From: Cenococcum geophilum 1.58
Taxonomy: Eukaryota > Ascomycota > Dothideomycetes > Gloniales > Gloniaceae
Length of the DNA: 64,000 nucleotides
NCBI GenBank assembly: GCA_001692895.1
Contig: KV748178.1
Location: forward strand, 1,102,536 to 1,166,535
Direction of reading: 5' to 3'
Shown here: positions 49,300-60,575 of the stretch, in pieces
Layout of the letters: every line of letters begins with the position of its first letter
How positions within the stretch are numbered: position 1 is the first letter of the stretch
Notes under the pieces: generated by a model
Told to the model about the DNA's origin: nothing
What the model saw: the letters and a program-made list of their open reading frames with translations, nothing else
Database searches by the model: none
Position numbers and translations under genes: made by a program

Positions 49300-50239
49300 T
49301 CCCTTTATTAGACATAATTGATAAAGGCTAGTAATAATAGTGGGACTATAGAAGAAAATAAGACTTAGGGAGAAGGGACTGGCTTATTTAATTTAAATAA
49401 GTATATTAGTAGGGAGGCGATCCGCTAATGGAGAGAAACACTTTTTAAAAAGGCGGACGAGTTAGGAAAAATAAGTAATGCGTATATCTACCTTCTTGTA
49501 TATAATAGTGGGAGATACTACTTATATTTATTTAGAGATAAGCCTTTCTAGCCGCCGTCTAAAGAGCATATTATATGCCTTACTTACCCTCTTAATATTA
49601 TATATACTAGTGGAATATAGAATTAAAGCTTCCTAGTACCTAAAAAAAGAACTTTAGCTAATTTTAGGCTTAAGCGTAAGGGAATAAAGAGATAAATTTG
49701 TAGATATATTATTTCTATGCTTATATTAATTTATTTAATTTCTTTTATTTGCTATTTTACGTCCTTATAACCTAAAAGGCCTACGTATTTAAATATAAGA
49801 TTATCCCCAGTATTAGTTAAGCTAGGTATACTTAAGGTAGTATATAAGCTTTATTAGGGAGCTAACCCTAGCTAGGCTACAGCTAAAATTAATACTATTA
49901 ATATATTATATCTGCCGCCTATAAAGGGTTTAAACCTTAAAGATCTATTAATTTACTTTATATTTAGCTAAGTTAAATATATCTTTATCCCCAACATATA
50001 ACTCTTATACTTAAGTTTTATTAATGCTTAAGTATTCTCTTTAAAGCCCTTTTATCTATTTTTAGGCCGTTTTTTATTTTAATATTTATAAAGGCCTCCG
50101 ATTTTGACTAGATACCTAAGAAGTATCTTATTTAAGATATTGCTAGAATTGGCACTAAGGAATACTGCTATATATACTTTAGAAAGTTGTTAAGTGGAGA
50201 TAATATTATCCGGCTATAGTATTATATTAACTAGTTATA
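49300..50239. other. Unassigned sequence before the TPR segment
   Basis: AT-rich with scattered coding-like stretches on the + strand. I looked for the nucleotide-binding motifs of NACHT or NB-ARC domains, which would be expected upstream of a TPR array in a fungal NLR-like gene, and could not find them. Confidence 0.4.
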
Positions 50240-51000
50240 TAAAGCTTGCTTGCTAAAAAAGACATAGCAGAGTATAATAGAATAAAGGAAAAGACGGAGC
50301 TTATTCCTCTTCTAGTGGAGATATATTTTAAAACCGGCCAAATTATAAAGGCTAAAAAGTACTAGGTGCTGCTAGTAGAGATAATTAAGAAATTAAGAGG
50401 GCTAGAGTATAGGGATACTTTAGAGAGCAAAATCTGCCTAGCTTATATTTATGTTAAGTAGGAACGGCTAACCAATACTAAAGAGCTACTACTATAGCTA
50501 CTGGAGACTAGTAATAGAGTATTAGGCTAATATTATCTACAGATATTAAGCGTAATAGCTGTCTTAGTAGAAGTCTAGTATTATTAAAAACGGTAAATAG
50601 AAGCTAATAAGCTAGAAACTTAAGTAATAGAGATAAAAAAGAAAATTCTAGGCCTATAGTATCCTAAGATTCTAAAAAGTATAGAAGAGCTAAGTTCTAA
50701 ATACTGTATAAGGAACCAATTAGTAGAGGTAAAGGAGTTATAGAAATAAGTAGTAGAGATAAGGAGTAAGATAGTTAGAAAGGATTATCTAGATACTATT
50801 AGTGGTGTAAGTAACCTAGTATTTATCCTCTATAAATAGGGACGAAAGGAGGAGGCTAAGAACCTAAATATAGAAGTGGTAAAAATAAGAATTAATGTAT
50901 AGGGCCTAGCGTATTTAGATACGCTTATAAGTATAGCTAGACTTTTAGCCACTAGTTACTAAGTCTATAATAGCTTACTTTAATTTAAATAGCGAGGAAA
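50240..51000 (+). pseudogene. Decayed TPR (kinesin-light-chain type) repeat protein segment
   Basis: Five repeats of 42 codons. The codon for the first residue of the G-x-x-Y-x-x-T-L marker lies at 50399, 50525, 50651 and 50777, exactly 126 bases apart, and at 50902, which is one base short of phase and shows a one-base loss near 50880. Each unit reads on the theme G-L-x-Y-x-D-T-L, then an L-A-x-x-Y core, a Q-x-R-x-x-E-A part and an L-x-x-Q-V-x-E-I helix, the hallmark of TPR units in kinesin light chains and in many fungal NLR-like (STAND) proteins. Several presumed CAA/CAG and TGG codons are now TAA or TAG. In fungi such arrays sense or bind partners at the C-terminus of the receptor. No nucleotide-binding domain was found, so the NLR assignment is an inference. 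Confidence 0.75.
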
Positions 51001-51009
51001 GAAATGCGT

Positions 51010-51540
51010 ATATTAATTAATTTTAATAAAATTAATTTAAGAGTAATGTTTTTATATGGCTATAATATAGGATATATTTTGCTAGTAAGGGCAGATTTAC
51101 TAGAGTTATATACTAGAATAGTATTAAGGGCTTAGCAAATAAGTAATAATAGTAGCCTATTTACGGCTAGCCCGATCTTAGCGTATATAAGTAATAAAAC
51201 TACGGGTTATTGTCTTAGGGTTTCCCGCTGCACAACCCTACTAGGGCGTAATTGGCGAAATTGAGGTATATACTGCGATAAAAGTAAATAAGGTAAATAG
51301 AGTTAGCGAATAGAATAATTAAAAATAAGAATTTTGGTTTATTGCAAGAGGCTTTAGAGCCTTATTAAATATATAAAGTAGGTAGGTTACTAATACCCCT
51401 AATCTAACTTAGATACAAAAGTGATCGATAAAAGTAATAGTGTCGCTATATTAGGAAATGGAGGAATAATAAAAGTATAAAAATGGCAGTAATATTACTA
51501 TCCAAACTATTACAGCTGTTAAATCTCCTCTTTTGCACAT
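51010..51540. other. Unassigned sequence after the TPR segment
   Basis: No domain, repeat or RNA recognised. A slightly GC-richer patch lies at about 51215-51260. Confidence 0.4.
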
Positions 51541-52500
51541 TTAAGAATCTTTCTTAATTCCTTATTAGAAGGAATTTCGTAAAGTTTATTGCTATAGAAT
51601 TATAACTGCTTAGTATAGTTAAGTGATTTAATAACTACGCCTAAGGTTGTCTTTGGCAGAAAGTTATATCTAGAACTATATAAACGGATTTTGTAACTAA
51701 TTAGGACATAATTTATAAAATCTAAAGCGCCTAACCGTAAGTTATTTAAGACCTATTATCTTAATTTCTGGCCTGGCTTAACGCTAATTAGAATAATTAA
51801 TAGTTCAAAAGGATCCTATCGGATTCCCTCCATACTATGAATTTTGTTATACTTGTTAATAGACTTAACTATATTCTTAATTAATACTTTAATGCTTAAT
51901 ATTGCTGATTAAGCGATAACTTTAGGGACTAAGATAATATGCACTGTTAGGGTTATAGCTGTTTTGGCGGCCGCCTTAAAGGATTATATAGCACTAGCTA
52001 AAAGAGATTTAAGACGAGCTAGGAGAACAAACCCCTTATCTTAAGATTTATCCTACTATATATCTTTCTATAGTTCTTAGGCGTTTAGTATATAATCTTT
52101 AAGTAGCTAACCTTAGTGGTAGTAATAACGTATAAAGTATAGTACTTAGCGCATATTAGCCAGGATAGTCTAATTATTAACCCCTTTAGATTTTAATTAC
52201 GTGCCTTCGGCGATTACTTTATTAAGGAGAGGTATAACTTTATCCTATTTCTTGTCCTAGTGCTCTCCCTTATAGCCTATGCCCTAAAAGTTTTCTTAAT
52301 TATAATTATCTTTAAGTCCTCCCTTAAGCTCCCTCTTACGACTTGCCTATATATTACGAAGCTCCGCAAAGCTTTTATAGGCTAGTATATCGTCTATAAG
52401 GCTAAGTGCTTTAGTTAATTCACCGTCTATTATAGCTAGGTTTAAGTATAATATAAACTAAATGGTGACTTTTACATTATAAAGCTTTAGTGTTATACAA
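51540..52500 (-). pseudogene. Decayed coding-like region on the minus strand, family unknown
   Basis: Read on the minus strand, about 52490 down to 51540 keeps a helical, lysine- and leucine-rich protein character (for example a stretch reading ALSLIDDILAYKSFAELRN near 52430-52370), with stops that are mostly TAA or TAG. The frame shifts a few times. I cannot name the family; a helical N-terminal domain of a fungal STAND-type protein is conceivable given the nearby TPR array, but the strand is opposite and I have no motif to support it. Confidence 0.4.
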
Positions 52501-53053
52501 ATAAGGTCCACTACGTATTTTTATATAGTGATATTGGCTAGTCAAGATATCTGTTTATTAGAGATATGGATTTTAAAACGGTAACTTAAGACATTGTTAA
52601 ATATATCTATAAAATATTTAAAAATATATAACCTATAGTGAAGGATTAAAGTTAGATAATTAATAAATACATAGGCTTCTTAGGTAGGTATTTATACTAA
52701 TTTTATAAAGCTTTAATATATACCTTGCCGACTTAGTAGCTATATAAACCTTACTATAGGGCCGAATTGCCTAGGCTTTTATTACTAAGTAGGCTATAAA
52801 CAGGGCACGGTTTAGATTTAGCTTAGAGTTGCAGTTGCCATTTTTTACGGATTTATTATAGTTCTTTATTATTTAATAGATTGGGCCTTACTAAGTATAC
52901 CTCGCTATAGAGGCATTAACGGAAAAAAAACTTATTCCCTAGCGGTACTACCCCACCGCCTTAAAAATTTATATTGGTTAGCGTAAGGCGTAGTAGGGAA
53001 ACGCAGGTATTACTACTTAGAAGGATTGAAAGGGCTAGGTAGGTTAAATAGCT
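52501..53053. other. Unassigned sequence
   Basis: Mixed AT-rich sequence without a recognised domain. It ends in a slightly GC-richer stretch before the 9-base array. Confidence 0.4.
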
Positions 53054-53092
53054 TAGGTAGGTTAGGTAGATTAGGTAGATTAGGTAGATTAG
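53054..53092. repeat. Short tandem repeat, 9-base unit ttaggtaga
   Basis: About four units of ttaggtaga or ttaggtagg, with a looser version starting at 53033. It resembles neither TTAGGG nor another telomere repeat in phase. A weaker relative (gataggtaa-like) lies at about 54530-54565. Confidence 0.75.
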
Positions 53093-54600
53093 TTTAACGC
53101 GTTAAAATAACTAGCTATAAAGAATATGCTAAACCAAAATATAATTAATGTTAAGCCATTGCGAATAAAGACCTATAAAGATTTCCTATGCTTATTACAA
53201 ATTATAGCAATACCCTATAGTAGTTTATATTAGTAAAGAACCCCTACATTTAATAAGGGGTGGGTTTTTAAAGATAAAGCTTATAATACCAAATAACGCT
53301 AAAAAGTAGTTGTGTTTATAGCATATTTATTTTTATAAATAAAGAAGAGAAAGTATAATAAAGGAGAGCTATAAAAGAAATAAAATTTAAATATAAAAAC
53401 GTCCCCCTTTTAAGTTTCTATTTTTGTCTTTTATTTTAAGCTATATATAAAAAAAAGAAAATAATAACTATTAGAGAAAAATTAGACGGCTATTGCTGTA
53501 TACTTTTCCCTTTTTATCTTTTACGCGTTTACCCATTTGTTAAACAAAGCAGTTAAAAAGGAGAACTCTGTTAAGCCTTAATATATATAGTTAAGTTAAA
53601 TGGCTAAGACACCTAACTATAACTTTAACACTTAGTAAGATATATAATGTTAAAAAATAGAGTGGTAAGTTATAAGGTGGTATAAGCTTTAGTACTAGTA
53701 GTCGGTTATATAAAATTATATATTATTATATTTTTACTTTACGGTACGCCGGATATAAAGCTTTTAATTTATAAAAGAGTACTATAGTGCCGCCCTTATC
53801 TAAACTAGATAATCTCTTTCTGCTAATATAGATAAATAAGACGCCTAGGAGCGTAAGTGCCACTATAGCGCTCTTATCTTACCTAAACCGAAATAGCGTA
53901 ATATAACCCCTTTAGAAATTCCGTTAGGATATCTATAAATAACTAGGGAATTTATTTTAAGTTTATCTCCCTTATCTATAGGCTTAGTATCAGCCACTTA
54001 CCTAGCTTTTTAATCTTTAATATTAATTTCTGTGCGCCGTAAGCCGTACTTTTTAATATTTGCCATTACTATAGTAACAGGTCTAGTTATTATATACGGT
54101 CGCTAGATAGTTTTCCTATATTACTACTTAGTCGCTAAATAACGTATAGATTTATAGTTATGTGTATAAGTGGAAAATTTATAAGCGGATATTACTAAGA
54201 TTAAAGCTTAGGTGTAAGAGTTAATTAGAGGAATAAAGCTTTAGGCTCGCCCTTATAGGAACTTAAGCCACGCTAAAAACATATATCTTTATAGAATGCT
54301 TCTTAAATTATATTTATAAAGTAAATTTAAAGACCTTTATTTATATAATCCATTATACTCCACTAATAAAGGTATTAGCATAATATATTATTTATTAAGA
54401 TCTACTAATAAAGGTAATATATAACCTACCTGCAACCTACTTATCTTATATAATAGTAAAAGGCGTTTTGTTCTAAAGGGCGTCTCTTTTTAAGGGTTGC
54501 CTAAGCGAGTAATAAAGTAGATAAAGTAATTAAACCAGATAGATAAGGTGGATAAAATAGGTAAGATAGGTAAGTTAAATTATTCTAATCCTTTCTTTGC
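53093..54600. other. Unassigned AT-rich sequence
   Basis: Very AT-rich, stops dense on both strands, A and T runs common (53330-53520). No gene, RNA gene or terminal repeat recognised. Confidence 0.45.
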
Positions 54601-56760
54601 TTAGTTATAGTAGCGCTATCCTTAGGTATATTAGTGTCGGTATTAATACCTAGGTACTTTTAGATAATTGCTAGCTAGAAAGGTGTTATATTTTGCTATA
54701 TATAGCACGAATATAGTAATTATTTCGCTTATTTTAATACATTTTAAGTAAAACGTAAATTATCCGTTAGGATTCTTGTTTTTTAGAGCGTTTATAAATT
54801 CCTACTTATATAATAGTATACAGATATAATAGCGGTACATTTTAAAATGGACGCTATCCCTACCCGATTTCTCTTATTTAGGCTATAAATACTATAGCTA
54901 TTTCTATAAAAATAAAAATAATAGTTATAAGAGCCTAATAAAGAAATCCTCTAAGCACTTGCTATATAATCCCTATTTTTTAATATTTACCAAAATTCTA
55001 TAGCACTTGCTACTAATTTACCTAGAAAGCCCTTTATAAGAAAAATCAAGCTATTTTAAACGGCTATTTAGAGGCTAAAATTCCAAGTTAACTAGGCGTA
55101 AATCCTAATAAAGGTTATAAGAAACGTAATCCCGAATTTTATCCTAAATATCTATTCTTACACTAACTAGATATAAAATTAGCAGCTTTAGTATAAACTT
55201 AATATAGACTTACTACCTAATATTACCGTTTTTCTATCAAGTACTACTAACTTCTTTTATAAAACATTTGTAATATCTAGCCTCCCTTATATCGCCTTAA
55301 TTCTCTTACTATATTCTTTTTTAGGTTCCTCTATTTAAGGAAGATATATCTTAACCTTAATATTCTATTAACTTACTTAGTTTTGCTCTTATATATACGG
55401 AGCACTACTTATATATTCCTTAGTATTACCTATTAGTAATTAATCTATAAATGGGTTTACCCATAACTGCTAACCTAGTTTAATAGTATTAGCACTTAAT
55501 TTAGTCTAATCTAAGGTAAATATACTATCTATATCCAGCTCCTATATAAGTACTATCCGTATTATTTTAACTTCGTAACGTCTATAGCCTTAGATAAGCT
55601 TATTAATATATACTAGGTGGCTAGTAACTCTAATATTAGTTATAAACATTAGTAATGTTTTAAAATTGCTAAAATTATATTTAACCCTATATAGCCTGTT
55701 AATAAATGCCGATATTAAAGTATTTGTATAACTTATAAGCTTTCTAGTAAACCCTTACTAGGGTTTAATAAGTAAATATATCTTTAATCGATCTAAGTTA
55801 CTATCCTAGCCTAATATTATAAAAGCGTAACGTTAGAAAATATACTAGAAGCTAGCTTTAGGAATAAAAAAGGTAAATATATTAGCTAGCTTTTACTTTC
55901 TAAGGTTTAGGTATATAAACTAAGATATAAAGGGCTCCACTTTCTTATATTACTTCTGCTTCAGTTTAAAATCTATTTTAAAAAAAGTTTTAGTATAAGC
56001 AGAAGATCCATTTTAAGGCTATAGAGGAAGCCCATATAGATACCCTAATAAGTAAATATAATTCTGCTGTCCGGTTCCCCTTAATATAAAGCTAAAGAGC
56101 GAAGATAAAGATCTTAGAGAGAAGCGTATAGAACTAAAAGAAGAATTTATAAATAGCCCTCTAAATAAAATAAGTAGAAAGAAAGTATATTAATATTAAT
56201 AATAAGCCTCCCTAGCGTTAAAAGTTAATTTACTTTTAGGCGATAGTTTAAAGGTAGGCTAAACGTATAATAAGCCTCTAAATTCCTAATGTATTAAGTA
56301 TAAATAGTTATTAATTTATAAATGGAGTGACTATATAGACTAACCCTTGCAGAAAAGTGACTGTTTCCATATATATATAGATTTTATATTATATTTACAC
56401 GGAAACGCTAAGGTAATTAGCAACTATACTAAGTAATCCTGCTATAACTAGGATTATATTAGTAAGGGATATTATACTAGCGCGTGTTCCGATCTAAGTA
56501 AAGGATCTAACTTTAATAGTTATATATAAAACGTTAGCAATAACGTATAAGGTAACGCTTAAAAGAAAAATTTGGGTCGGCCTCCTAGGTATAGTATTTC
56601 CTCGCTAAATATAAGGATAAATAAGATATTTTAAAAGGAAGAAGGTAGATAAGGTATAGAAAAAACGTATAATATAAGAGATTATATAGTAGAGTAGCAG
56701 AAGCGTAAAGCCGCCTACTACTACAGCCGTATACTATATAGTAACGTTTATTATAAGTTG
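54601..56760. other. Unassigned, weakly coding-like sequence
   Basis: Parts of the + strand (about 55900-56200 and 56280-56720) read a little more openly than the background, with lysine- and arginine-rich stretches, but no motif or repeat period could be fixed. Possibly the start of the region that follows. Confidence 0.35.
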
Positions 56761-56799
56761 CATTTTTTTTTACCTTTATGCGGCGCGGAGTAGAACTTA

Positions 56800-58770
56800 A
56801 ATGTAGTATTACTTAATATAGTATTAAAGACATTATAAGCTAAATCTAAAGGTAATAAAGTGTAAGAGATAATGCCTGTAATTTCTTAAGGGTAGTAGTA
56901 TGTGGTTGCCTTAGCTTATACCTAGGTATAAGGTATAAAGCCGTCCTAGGCTAGGTAGGTAAAAATTTATAAAGAAGTAAGTGCCTAATCCTAGCATTAA
57001 CCCTAAAAATTATAGTAGATAAAAAGAAAAGAGTAGTCTAGAAATTGTTCTATAAACGTTAAAATAATTTCCTTTAAAGAGCCCATGAAATTGGCGCGTA
57101 GTATAGTATAAATATATATGTTCTTATTTATAGGTAGGGTAAATACTATATATATACTTCTACGCTATATACCTCCTAGCCTCCTTCTATAGATAAAGTG
57201 GTAATATACTTTTTTATTTTCCTATATATAAAGCTAACCATTTATATAGTAGCGTTGTTATTCGCCAGCCTAAAAGATATTATTAGACTTTAGCCCTAGT
57301 ATAACTAAAAAGAACCCGTTAAAGGGAACACTTACTAAATTAGCGCCTCTTAAAAGGCTACAAAGGCCCCTAATACTAAAAGGCGTCTTAATTAGCCCTT
57401 ATTTACATACCTTTTAGCTAGGAAGAATAGCGGTAGAAGGTAAAAAGGCGGATGGCGATAGAGCCTTAGTAAAGCCTCTTATCCTTTAACCGCATAAACA
57501 CAAAGCTAAAGCCTAGAGCTACCTCTACTGCCGCCTTTAAGTATCTCTAATAACGCGTTTAATCTGCGACTTCTTAAGGCGCAACTTATAATAGACTATA
57601 TTAGCTATAATAAACTGCTTATAGCATTTAATAAACTATATTGTCTCCTAACTACGTCCGTCCTATCTTTAAGCTTACTACTATCTACCCTATTTTATAA
57701 TCGCGCCTCCCTATTACGGACTAATATGCCTTACTACCCTCCTTAAGCCACTTTACCGCTATAACTATATTCCCTAATATAGTTTTAGTGATAATATCCC
57801 TCTCTTGACCCTTCTATAGAAGAATTATACCCTTTAGTAACGAACAGCTGCTTATATAAGCTATACGAGTTATATTAACTTAGGACCGCCCCTACTCCTC
57901 TATTATATAACCAAAAGATAACCGCTATTAGATTCCTAACTAGGTTTAATATAACAAACTACCTTAGCTTTAAACTTACGAGTATAGTATACCTAGACTC
58001 CTCCTCTAATACTATTATTAAATATCCTTACTAAGTAGAAGAAGAGCCCGCTGTTAAAGTTAAGAGATAAATTTATAAGCAGTTCTAGTAATACGGCGGG
58101 CATAAAGGTCTGCTAAAGTTTTATAGTACCTTTAAATTTGGCATTTAGCTAGAATATATAAGAATAGACTCCGCCAATATATTTAAACCTATAAGATTTA
58201 TACCAAGTAATGCCTTTAATGGGCTTAATAAGTTACTAGTGCGCTTGTCTTTATTTATTTAATAAATGTTATTTATATAGACCTAACGTGCGGTAATATT
58301 TCCTTAGATAATAGCCTATACGCGAAGCTCCTTAACTTTAGTAACTCCTTATTAGATAGCTTTAAGCTATCTATTATAGTAACTATAAGCTATAAATGTT
58401 TTAGAGCCGACCTAAAATTAACTTAGGCAGACCTATTTACCCTTAGCTTTACTTTATACGAAATTTAAATAGGTAAACCTCTATACTTTAAGCTTGGGCT
58501 TAAAGAAATAGAAATTACTACTTTATTTAAATAATCTAAGTTTTCTAAGATAAAAAGTCTAGGACTAATAGACGATATTATTATAGGGTGCTGGCAAGGT
58601 AGGTTTATAAGTGCAGATAATATTCTTAAAGGTGTGCTACTTATTAATCTCCCTTAACTATTATATACTAATGCCGTTTAGCCATTAACTTCTATAGTAA
58701 AACCTATCCCTTCGCTCCTCCCCTCCTTAAGACAACTATTATAGTTTTAGTTCTTAGCTTGCTTATATTT
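56800..58770 (+). pseudogene. Decayed coding-like region, family unknown
   Basis: From about 57090 to 58700 the + strand looks like a long protein-coding sequence: moderate GC, glutamine-type stops (TAA, TAG) and only occasional frame changes. Residue composition is mixed, with basic and glutamine-rich parts near 57300-57600 and a more globular-looking part near 58080-58600. I searched by eye for DDE transposase, reverse transcriptase, helicase, kinase and zinc-finger signatures and found none that convinced me. It could be a host gene or an unrecognised transposon protein. Confidence 0.4.
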
Positions 58771-60122
58771 CTTACCTATAAATTAATAAGGTAATAATAA
58801 ATTAGGAGGATAGGGCTATATATAGTAATGGGCGTAGAGCGGGCATTTTCTGGGCTTTTTAGAACTACTAAAGGTAATTATTTTTCCGTTTACCCCTTTA
58901 GCCGGTATAGGATTATTATAAGGGTTGGTCGCCGTACTGCTATCCCGGTAGTAATTATATAATTATTTAGGGAAGGTGTAGTTCTGCTTATATTTAGAGT
59001 ATAAGTAGGGGTTATTAACGTAAGTATATATTTTACTTGAGTTAAGGTGCGTCTCTATACTTAGGGATAGACGTTAGATAAGCTAAGTTAGCTATCTTAT
59101 ACCTAAGAGCATTGGCTTTAATAGTACGCCCCTAGCTAGCTCTTAACGCTAATAATATAAGGCGCCTATGTTGGTTAGCTAGGATATAGTATATATTAAG
59201 TATCTATAGGTCGCTAGATTTTAGAGATGTGATTACTATATATATTAGTAGCTGCCTAAAAAAACCCCGCTAGTTAACGTATATTAATAGCGCGTTTTTA
59301 AATAAGGGTAAGAGGGTATAGTTAGATTTTATTAATTGTATAATAAGCTAGTATATTAGATTAGGCCGCTCTAAATACACTTTATAGTCCTATTAACCCT
59401 TCTCTTATAAGTATACTTAGCTTATTACTAGCGCGCCACTAATAAGGCCATTACTGACTTCCTATAGCTGTTAGGGCCGTAGTATTATAGAACCTTTCCT
59501 CCCTATAGACGCTTAGAATATATAAAATCCGCTTTAGTAACTATAACTAATAAAAACTGGTAACTGCTAGACACGCCTCTAAAATTCCTATATAATCTAT
59601 ATAACTCCTAGCGTAAAATACCTACACTTTAATAATACTGTCTTAATATATCTATGCTACTAGGGCTCTTTAGGGCTTTAGCTTTAGCTTTGGCTCTAGC
59701 TCTAGCTCTAGCTCTAGCTTTAGCTTTAGCATTAATGTTAATACTTTAGTTATCTATATTACTATAGGCTCTAGGTTTAGTATATCCGCCTCTAGTATAG
59801 GATTCTTATGCTTACGATCGCGTTTTAGCTTACTTATAGTAGCTTTATCCTTCTTAGCACGATTCGCTCGTGCCTCCTTAAGGTCCTTAAAGCTTATTAC
59901 CTTTACCTTACCTAGAATTACTTATTAGGTTAATTGGTTAACTTTAGCTTTATTGTTTATCTTATATAAGAATTAATTTTAATCTTAAAGGAGAGAATAT
60001 TTAGTAAAGGATATTTAGGTAGTACTTACGAGCTTCTATATATACCTTTATAGGCGCTATTTACTTTATTTGTAACGATTGCCCACTAAGCTAAATAAAT
60101 GTAACTGGCTAAAAAGGTATAG
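58771..60122. other. Unassigned sequence with one microsatellite
   Basis: No domain recognised. It contains the hexanucleotide array at 59676-59730; the rest is ordinary AT-rich, TpA-rich sequence. Confidence 0.45.
59676..59730. repeat. Hexanucleotide microsatellite (gctyta), about nine units
   Basis: Uninterrupted hexamers gcttta or gctcta (one gctttg). The variable position is T against C, and no unit differs in length. Confidence 0.9.
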
Positions 60123-60450
60123 TGTCGAACTGTATGGTTTGACTAGCTCGGTAACTAATATATATACGTTCCCTATCGTTACCTAATAATGCCCCTTCTT
60201 AGGAGCGCACGACCGCGGGCGCTAACGTATGTATACGCTGCCCCTGTCAGAACCCCTGCCTAATAACGCCTCCTTTAGGGGCGCGCGTGTGCCTTAGACG
60301 TCTTATATATATTAGCGACCTCTAGTAGCGTGCGTACAGGTTGGCGCGACTAATAGGTAAAACCTCCGCCTACTACACTAAACCCTACCCTACCTCTTTT
60401 AATTTGACCTTACTTTCTACCTTATCTTTTCTTTTATATATATCTTAAAA
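60123..60450. other. GC-richer segment with a ~78-base direct repeat; possible solo LTR
   Basis: A block starting cctaataatgccccttct at about 60180 recurs as cctaataacgcctccttt at about 60260, each followed by a CpG-rich stretch. GC and CpG are well above the surroundings. The segment begins with tgtcgaac at 60123, near in form to the tgtcggaac start of the copia LTR at 60576, so it may be an LTR fragment; I could not find its right end. Confidence 0.4.
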
Positions 60451-60575
60451 ATATTATAGAAATATTTTTTAATATAATAATTATTACCTTAAAGAGCTAT
60501 ATAAGCTATTTATAAAGCCTATTTAAAAAAAAATCCTATAAAGGGAAATAATAAGTTTTTTTTAATATATTTAAA
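60451..60575. other. AT-rich target sequence before the copia LTR
   Basis: A and T runs directly upstream of the LTR start at 60576. The five bases before it (taaat, with local ambiguity) cannot be checked as a target duplication because the other end lies outside the window. Confidence 0.4.

Larger units (their letters stand above)
46883..49300 (+). pseudogene. Decayed repeat-containing protein gene, family unknown
   Basis: The + strand shows protein-coding character with stops mainly at TAA and TAG in presumed glutamine positions. It carries two kinds of tandem repeats whose periods are multiples of three: a 27-base unit (47515-47795) and a 183-186-base unit (48141 to about 48876), each listed separately. 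After them, at about 49020-49130, a short stretch has spaced cysteines and aromatic residues that could be the remains of a zinc finger; this is weak. Codon-length repeats imply that the array grew while the sequence was still translated. Upstream it joins 38067-38797 across the chromovirus insertion. It could be one gene with the TPR segment downstream, or a separate one. I do not recognise the family. Confidence 0.5.

Noticed and set aside
49300-50239. NACHT or NB-ARC domain upstream of the TPR array
   Set aside because: Searched by eye for P-loop and downstream nucleotide-binding motifs in all + frames; nothing convincing.
53054-53092. ttaggtaga array as a degenerate telomere repeat
   Set aside because: Nine-base period, few units, and no TTAGGG phase; an internal microsatellite.
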